From Coffea arabica (Eukaryota; Streptophyta; Magnoliopsida; Gentianales; Rubiaceae): a stretch of DNA of 64,000 nucleotides. Under the pieces are notes generated by a model, which saw nothing but the letters and a program-made list of their open reading frames with translations, searched no databases and was not told where the DNA came from. Positions 57,045-64,000 of this stretch are shown one piece after another. The DNA lies in the NCBI RefSeq assembly GCF_036785885.1, contig NC_092323.1:21708501-21772500 (forward strand), read 5' to 3'. The position numbers and the translations under genes were made by a program. How positions within the stretch are numbered: position 1 is the first letter of the stretch; each line of letters starts with the position of its first letter.

Positions 57045-57535
57045 ATGAACATCTAATATACATTTATAAATAATATAATTATATTACTATATAAATTTAA
57101 TGAATTTATAACACATATGTTTCATAAATATACGGTCCTCTATTAATGAAATGATTATACTATATATTTATACAATATATTATACATATGTATATAATAA
57201 TTATAAATACAAACATAACTATATTTGTTATTAGGAAAATATTATAACGATTATAAATATATTATATAACTATACTAATATTGTAATAAAAATATAATTA
57301 GTCCTTAAATATTTTAATTAATATATGCATCACTATCATAATTATTCCAATTCTCCCTTCCCAAACGCTATTTTGAAACGCCGCATTAAATTGTCATGCT
57401 CACTTTTCGACAAATTAATACAACGGTAACTGAATTCATACGCGATTTCTTGAGCATCAGTCCATAAAATGTGCTTGTTAATTTTATGGACGGTGATGTT
57501 AGTAGCAAATACAATTTTTGATACTTAACTGTAGT
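57045..57535. repeat. Foldback block C, left copy
   Basis: Contains acatttataaataatat, tacggtcctctattaat and ttttatggacggtgatgtta. The inverse lies at about 61985-62480. It is preceded (56850-57040) by a direct copy of the end of block A. Confidence 0.85.
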
Positions 57536-57539
57536 CTAA

Positions 57540-58207
57540 CAACATTTCTTTCCTATTTTTCCAATATGACAATTGCAACTACATACTTTTACAAAGTATA
57601 CGTCGGCTTCAATTTCATATATTCAGTGTTGATGTAAATCAAAAGCCATTAATGATATTTCGATGTTTTCAAATCCGTTACAAAACTAATTTGAATGAAG
57701 AACATACAACCGAAAGCTAAATCGGATGCTTATGTTGAACATTTGGGTACCAAACATACATATTATACATATGTGTGAATCGTTTTCTATTTTAAATTGA
57801 TGCCTAACCAGTACATTCACCTCCCGTTTTTTGCTCTTCCCGCTTCTTCTCCACCGCACGTGGCAAATTTAAAATTATCATCAAGTTGTAAATTCCTTTC
57901 TTTCTTGACACAATTACATTTACAGTCAGTTGTCGCATATTTCCATTCGTTACGACTTAATTTGCAAATGTTGTGTACCTCTGGTTCAATCCTGCAATTA
58001 TCCCTTCCTCTACTATCCTAAGCGGTCAACAGCGTACAGTATTCCTTGGTAATCGAATGATCTGCATCCGGACACGATATTCTGGTTCCATCTGTCCATG
58101 CGCGTTTGCACTTTAACCATCCGGACACGGCATTTTGGTTATATTAGTCCACGCGTGTTTCCACTTCAACAAAACGTCTCCGTCAGCATAAAGGCCTTCT
58201 TGACCCC
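57540..58207. other. Central unique segment of the foldback element
   Basis: Not repeated elsewhere in the window and GC-richer than the arms. It has a ~54-bp direct repeat (catccggacacg(a/g)(t/c)attt/ctggtt start at about 58066 and 58120). The 74-codon plus frame at 57797 has no known motif. It could be captured host DNA, as MULEs often carry, but no gene is recognisable. Confidence 0.5.
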
Positions 58208-58900
58208 GTGTCATGCTCTGCGGGCCTATATTAATATAATATTTGTGTATAGTATATTAATACATAGTTATATTAATATTACAAAATTTTTATAATTTTC
58301 TTTTATCATATATAATATTTAATTTGATTAGTTACAAACTTAGAATAATAATATTATTAGCTATGTGTAATATATAATGTGCAGGGGTGTAGGTAATTTA
58401 ATTGATAATATGAATTGTAGTATTAAGTATACATGCTTATTAATAAAAATTATGAATTAGTTATACTAAATTTAGTAATACATTTGTACTAATACATTTA
58501 GTAATACATTTGTACTAATATAGTGTACACGTATTTAATTTATGTTAAATACAAAACCTACTAGTTTTCCTTTTGTAAAAATATTAGTGTATCACTTTTT
58601 CAATTTTACTTACAAACATTTATGTATTTAACATAAATTATATGATTCAGAGTAAAATGCCTATAAATAGTTAGTACTTTATTCATTTAATAGAAGAAAC
58701 TCGTAAAGAGTTAGTAAAAAGTGGGTAATTTCTTTTTTTTTTTAACTTTCACGTATTTAATTTATGTTAAATACAAAACCTACCAGTTTTCCTCTCGTAA
58801 TAATATTAGTGTAACACTTTTTGAATTTCACTTATAAATATTTATGTATTTAATATAAATTAATTGATTCAAAGTAAAATGCTCATAAATAGCTAGTAGT

Positions 58901-58909
58901 TTATTAATA
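58901..58909. repeat. Left TSD of the nested MULE MITE
   Basis: ttattaata, repeated exactly at 60322-60330. Confidence 0.9.
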
Positions 58910-60321
58910 CAGAAAATCGTTCAAAATGTCCCTCACATTAAATTAACTTTTCTCGTCCCTTACTTTTAAAAATGTAATTTTACGTCCCTTACAAATTCAT
59001 ATTGACTAAATTTGGTCCCTACCTAGATTTCCGACTAGTTTTTGGCTGGAATCCACCATGTGACTTGCATGTGATCATTTTTTAAGGACAAAATTGTCAA
59101 ATCAAATTTTTGCATAATCTGATTCATAGTCCCTCACATTTCACAAAATGAATTTTTCGTCCTTAACATTTTACAAAATGAATTGTTTCATTCCTCACAT
59201 TTCAAGAAATGAATTTTCCCATCCTTCACATTTTTCAAAATGAATTTTTTCATCCCTCATTGATCATGTGTACGAATAGCTTTTTTTCTATAAACTCACG
59301 TATATGTCTATTTGATTTTACTTGAACAATATGAATAACATGTAATTTATCTCTATTGAATTTCGTCTAAGCATGCTAATCGTAGCTATACACATGCTAT
59401 TCAATAGATATATATATAGGGATTTAAAACTAATAATTTTGTTTGAAACCCACGTATATATTTATATGATTTCATCATTTGAACCTATTCAATATTTGTA
59501 ACCTTTCTCTTTTGGTAATAATTTATTTATTGAGTTGTATAATAAGGTCATCTAATTAATGGGTCTTAACTCGAATTCTATAATTGTGCTAACAAATTTC
59601 AGTTTAAATCTGAAATTTCTACTCGACACTTTTAAGACCAACAGTTAAATTACTTGCCTTGTGATTGTCTTAAAATTTGAAAGTGCCAATCACTTATTTC
59701 TTTTTATCATACTTTTCTTTTGTTTACTTTTTCTATCCAAATTTAATTCGATATAACACTTGATAATATTTAGGATTAAATGTCATCTTTATTTTCAAAT
59801 TTCGAGTAAAAAAAAATGAATATAAGTGAAAAACTAACAATTTTTTTAAAACACGTGTATATATCTATTTGATTTCACTTGAGTAGTACGAATAGTATGT
59901 AATATATCTCTATTTGATTTTATATGCTATTTGTATTGTTCAAGTGAAATCAAATAGATACATGAATTTAAAAAAAAATTATTCACACACATGATCAATA
60001 AAAGATGAAAAAATTCATTTTGAAAAATGTGAAGGATGAAAAAAATTCATTTTGTGAAATGTAAGGGAAAAAAAATTTATTCTATGAAATGTGAGGGATT
60101 ATGAATCGAATTATATAAAATTTGATTTGACAATTTTGCCCTTAAAAAATGATCACATGCAAGTCACATGGTGGATTCCGATAAAAAACTAGTCAGAAAC
60201 CTAAGTAGGGACCAAATTTGACCAATGTGAATTTATAAGGGACATAAAATTATATTTTTAAAAGTGAGGGACGAAAAAAGTTATTTTGCAAAATGTGCGG
60301 GACGTTTTGAACGATTTTCTC
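58910..60321. mobile_element. Nested non-autonomous Mutator-like element with long TIRs
   Basis: 1,412 bp. The ends cagaaaatcgttcaaaatgt and, read in reverse, gagaaaatcgttcaaaacgt open terminal inverted repeats that stay similar for about 400 bp (both include gtgacttgcatgtgatcatt). A perfect 9-bp TSD flanks it. Inside each arm a 'ccctcacatttcacaaaatgaattttt' theme repeats several times. No transposase. It interrupts block A of the right foldback arm, so it is younger than the host element. Confidence 0.92.
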
Positions 60322-60330
60322 TTATTAATA
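60322..60330. repeat. Right TSD of the nested MULE MITE
   Basis: ttattaata, exact match to 58901-58909. Confidence 0.9.
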
Positions 60331-60884
60331 TAATGAAAAAAACTCGTAAAGAATTGGTATGTTATGGACAATTTTTTTTTACTTTCAAATACTTCATTTA
60401 TATTAAATACAAAACATGCTAGTTTTTCTTTCGTAAAAATATTTGTGTAACAGCTTTTGAATTTTATTTGAAAATATTTATGTATTTAAAATAAATTAAA
60501 TGATTCAAAATAAAATACCTATAAAAACCTGGTACTTGGTTCATATAATAGAGAAAAGTCATAAAGAGTTGGTACTTTATGGGATATTTTTTTTAAAAAA
60601 ATATTTAATTTATGTTAAATAGATAATTTACTAGTTTTTTTTGTAAGAAATTACTGTAATACTTTTTGAATTTTACTTAAAAGCATTCATATATTTATTA
60701 TAAATTGAATGTTTGAGAGTAAAATGCCCATAAAAATCTAGTAAAATACCCATTTTGAATAGGTGTTGTTGTCCCCAATCTAAAACCCACTTTCCAAACA
60801 AACAAATTTATTCTAAATTTTTTTTTTTGGATAATTTCATAAAGTTTGCTCGCGGTCACTTTCTGTAAAGTATCACTTTTCCAC

Positions 60885-61370
60885 AAAAGACCAGCTCTTT
60901 AGGCCTTTTCTCCATTATAAGAACAGGGTACCCATTTTCTCATGAACAAATTTATTTATCGAATAAAATAACAATAAACCCGTTCTCTAATAAAACATTA
61001 GCTCTTTATGATTTTCTTCCATTATAAGAACAGAGTACCCATTTTTTCCATGAACAAATTTATTTATCGGATAAAAAAAATAAACCCATTGTTCAATAAA
61101 ACACCAGCTTTTTATGACTTTCCTCCATTATAAGAATAGAGTACCCATTTTTCCATAAACAAATTTATTTATATAAGAACAGAGTACCCATTTTTTCATT
61201 ATAAGAACAGAGTACCCGTTCTCCAATAAAACACCAACTCTTTATGGCTTTCATCCATTACAAGAACAGAGTACCCATTTTTTCATAAACAAATTTATGT
61301 AATCGGATAAAATAACAATAAACCCGTTCTCCAATAAAACACCAGTTCTTTATGGTTTTCCTCCATAAAT
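60885..61370. repeat. Tandem repeat block B, right copy
   Basis: About five units of ctctttatg(g/a)ttttcctccattataagaac type, at about 60890, 60990, 61105, 61225 and 61345, in the same orientation as the left array. Confidence 0.82.
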
Positions 61371-61984
61371 TATCCATTTTCCTTTTTTTCCATAAGCTAA
61401 TTTATTAGTTGGATAAAATCAGAATAAAATTAGGTTGAATGGCAAATTACCCTTGAGGATACAATGGAACAGTAGAAACTAACCTATAGCAAGTTTAAAC
61501 TCCGTTTCCACTACAAACATATGCTAGAAATTATTTTTGCAAACTCAAGACACCTAATTTATAAAATCTTAAGAAACCTTTAAAACTGTTATAAAAAGCA
61601 ACTTATTCATTCTAAATTTTTGTTTGGGATAATTTCATAAACCTTCCCAGAGGTTTCTATCAATTTTACTTGGCACTCACAAATATTGAAAAATCTCAAC
61701 TTATCTCTCTTTTTTTTTTTGGGTCTGAAACTCACTTGCCCCCCTTACTTTAAACTTTCAAAACAAAGCAACACAAATGTAACTTTGTTGGATGCATAAC
61801 CACCAGTCTCCTTTTCATAATTGTAGGGCACTGATGGATTACTAATTTATTTACTAGATAAAATCAGTGTAAATTGCAAATAAGTGGGTTTAATATGTTA
61901 TACCCGTTTATTCATAAATTATTACCCATTTACGGGTATGCTGCAAAAAGTGCCCATTTTCCCAGTTTCCAAAAAGTATAAAAA

Positions 61985-62480
61985 TTTGTATTTGATACTA
62001 ACATCACCGTCCATAAAGTAGCAAGCACATTTTATGGAGTGATGCTCACGAAACTACGTACGAATTCAGTTACTGTTGTACTAATTTGTCGAAAAGTGAG
62101 CATGACAATCTAATGTGGAGTTTCTGAAGAGAGTTTGGGAATGAATAATTCGAATAATTATGATAGTGATGTATATATTAATTAAAATATTTAAGGACTA
62201 ATTATATTTTTATTACGATATTACTATAGTTATATAATATATTTATAATCGTTATAATATTTTTTTAATAACAAATATAGTTATATTTGTATTTATAATT
62301 ATTATATACACATGCATAATATATTGTATAAATATAAAGTATAATTATTTAATTAATAGAGGACCGTATAATAATGAAACGTATGTGTTATAAATTGATT
62401 AAATTTATATAGTAATATATTTATATTATTTATAAATATATTTATAAATGTATTTTAGATGTTCATGTTATTATAATATA
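61985..62480. repeat. Foldback block C, right copy
   Basis: Inverse of 57045-57535 (for example acatcaccgtccataaa at about 62000; attaatagaggaccgta at about 62353). Confidence 0.85.
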
Positions 62481-62702
62481 TATGTTTATGTAATAATACT
62501 TCAGTTGTACTTCGTTTGTACTTCAGTTGTATATAAATGCGTTTCCTTTCTTCAGTTGTACTTCGTTTGCTCCTCCTCCATGCGCGTAAGCATTGCAATA
62601 TAACGGGTCCGTTTGGTCCTCATTCTTCATAGACACGTGTCGACCTCTGTATGGCTTCCTACGATAGGAACGGTCAAAGTGCTTCCTACCATAAAGGTAT
62701 CC

Positions 62703-62711
62703 GTTGTATAC
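62703..62711. repeat. Right TSD of the foldback MULE
   Basis: gttgtatac, exact match to 54905-54913. Confidence 0.9.
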
Positions 62712-64000
62712 TCAAGAATTGATCAACATACTCAAGAATTGACTATTGTTGTTGTTGCTGCTGCTGCAGACTCGTGAATAAGACAAAAAAAATTTATTTT
62801 TCCTGCTGCTGCTGCAACTATCTCTGGATCTACATTAGACAATGATTGATGCATTAATCATCATCGAGGTAACTGCTCAATTGGGAGAACGTAAAGAGCC
62901 GAGACCCTGTTCTCAAAACATGAACCCAATGGCCACAATATTCCAATTTCAATAATGTCCAATTACTGCATCGTATGATTCTGGGGAATTCCACTAAAAT
63001 TGTAGGCTAGTAGCAAATTAATTGAGCATTGGTATATCGGTATAAAGAGCTAAAATAGACATGAGATGATTCCTTTTGAACCCCCACCCCCCCCCCCCCC
63101 CCCACCACAAAAAAAACAAAAAAATTAAAAAAAAAAAAGAAGTTTACGTATGCAGTAGTCTCACCTCACACCATCATTTAGGAAATTTTTTTTCCTTAAT
63201 TTTTTTTTAGCAAAACATTTGGGAAAATTGGTAGCCTCTAAAAATGTGATGCCAATGGCATGAGCTGTTTATTTTGGTTATCCTTTAGAATGTTTGTTCT
63301 TCTGAAAGAATTTTCTTTATAAATGGCTACACAAAACTGAAAAGAGAATACTCAAAATAAAGAAAACAATTTTGTAAAAGACCATTGACAAGACAAGACT
63401 ATTAGGATCACAAATTACTTAGTTGTAGGGAAAGAAAAGTACGTGTCCAGAATTCTAATAGAATCGCTAAAAGTCCTTTCCCCTACATCGGTGATTGGTT
63501 GTAGCAAAATTGTCTGGCTTTAACTAAAGAAATAAGCACAAAATAAAAGAAGAAAAATACGCTTTTGCCCCAACTTGGCAATAGCTTTTGAAGTTCCAAC
63601 ACGTCACATTCGGCTCTTGAACTACTCTCATGATTTCTCAATATTTCTGTAAAGTTTCCAACTGAATCATTCCTGAGAATTACTCTTACAAAACATATTT
63701 GATTTTGCCAAAATGGAAGTATGAGGATAAATTAGGAATCAAGTACAATTATTTATTTTTAATTTATTTTGTGTGTGTGTGTGTTTTTTTTTTTTTGTGG
63801 ATAGATCAGAGAACGATAGCAAAGGCCAACAATTTGTGTGGCCTGAACCATTTCCCATAACCAGGCCCAACACAAACAAGAAGCGGAAGGATATTGCGGA
63901 AATTTTGTAGATCTTTAGTAGACTAGCCGAGTTGTTTCCCTTCATGCAGTCATGCACGAGGAAGCGGAATCCGTTCATTTGTTGCAGCAGCATAGACAAT
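62712..64000. other. Intergenic sequence to the window edge
   Basis: Contains a gttgttgttgctgctgctgc microsatellite (about 62748), a poly(C) run of 17 (63087-63103), and a (gt)n tract near 63770. An 86-codon minus-strand frame at 63739-63999 (MSMLLQQMNGFRFLVHDCMK start) reaches the window edge. I cannot recognise it and do not call a gene. Confidence 0.45.

Larger units (their letters stand above)
54914..62702. mobile_element. 7.8-kb Mutator-like foldback element with tandem-repeat arms
   Basis: Ends gg(a/t)(a/t)acctttatggtaggaag are inverted copies flanked by a perfect 9-bp TSD. Block A (about 55150-56239) is the inverse of about 58208-60775, apart from a nested 1.4-kb MULE. Both hold about four tandem copies of a ~217-bp unit. 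Both inner edges carry the inverted motif ggcccgcagagcatgacacg (56220 and 58208). Block B (56326-56850) is about five copies of an 85-115-bp unit containing ttataagaacagagtaccc, and it recurs in direct orientation at 60885-61370. Block C (about 57045-57535) is inverted at about 61985-62480. The ~670-bp centre (57540-58208) is mostly unique. No MURA-like transposase frame was found. The design resembles FARE-type foldback elements known in Arabidopsis (from memory). Confidence 0.88.

Noticed and set aside
54914..62702. Search for a MURA transposase or other protein in the foldback element
   Set aside because: No frame longer than about 75 codons and no transposase motif. Treated as non-autonomous.
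63739..63999. 86-codon frame at the window edge as the end of a gene
   Set aside because: No recognisable motif and Lys/Thr-rich simple sequence at its end. It cannot be judged without sequence beyond the window.
1..64000. tRNA, rRNA, CRISPR arrays, organelle DNA insertions, viral integrants
   Set aside because: None recognised on either strand. The tRNA-like signal at 36.2 kb belongs to a SINE, and the reverse transcriptases belong to LINE and gypsy elements.

Overview
This is a repeat-rich plant nuclear segment. It has long AT-rich spacers, spliceosomal-type exon borders, a CC-NB-LRR gene, a plant PPR-DYW gene, and many nested transposable elements. The late-blight R1-type N-terminal region on the NLR points to an asterid eudicot. 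A Rubiaceae/Coffea-like genome fits, but that is inference. Most protein-coding genes here are broken. The only gene I consider possibly intact is a 170-residue membrane protein at 29.2-29.7 kb.

Layout. 0-3 kb: AT-rich spacer, a 326-bp hairpin element, and a decayed LINE tail on the minus strand. 5.5-10.2 kb: a ~300-bp unit present twice (5521 and 9241), with a retrotransposon LTR remnant and degenerate AT-rich repeats between the copies. 10.4-14.2 kb: an R1-like NLR on the minus strand, frameshifted just behind its P-loop. 18.4-20.2 kb: a 5'-truncated LINE with a perfect 16-bp target-site duplication (TSD). 20.6-22.8 kb: three exons of a chloroplast SppA-type protease gene, missing its upstream exons and an internal segment. 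It abuts, tail to tail, a heavily mutated PPR-DYW pseudogene (22.8-25.1 kb). 25.2-25.8 kb: a hAT-type MITE. 29.2 kb: the membrane-protein gene. 36.2 kb: a tRNA-derived SINE. 39.0-40.9 kb: a short non-autonomous LTR retrotransposon.

41.5-51.8 kb holds a complete Ty3/gypsy chromovirus-type element (550-bp LTRs, about 2% diverged, TSD tatct). It was hit twice: a hAT MITE sits in its chromodomain region and a 4.1-kb solo-LTR-like element sits in its protease. Just past its edge (51.9-52.6 kb) lies a paralogue of the 29.2-kb membrane protein, wrecked by a 104-bp tandem duplication. 53.35-54.88 kb is a TIR element carrying another hAT MITE. 54.91-62.70 kb is a 7.8-kb Mutator-like foldback element with a 9-bp TSD, arms made of tandem repeats, and a 1.4-kb MULE nested in one arm.

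No operon-like or pathway relation between the genes is visible. The window is best read as a graveyard and landing zone for transposons around a few decaying genes. I did not find an evident new biochemical system. The most unusual structures are the composite foldback MULE and the pair of small four-helix membrane proteins.
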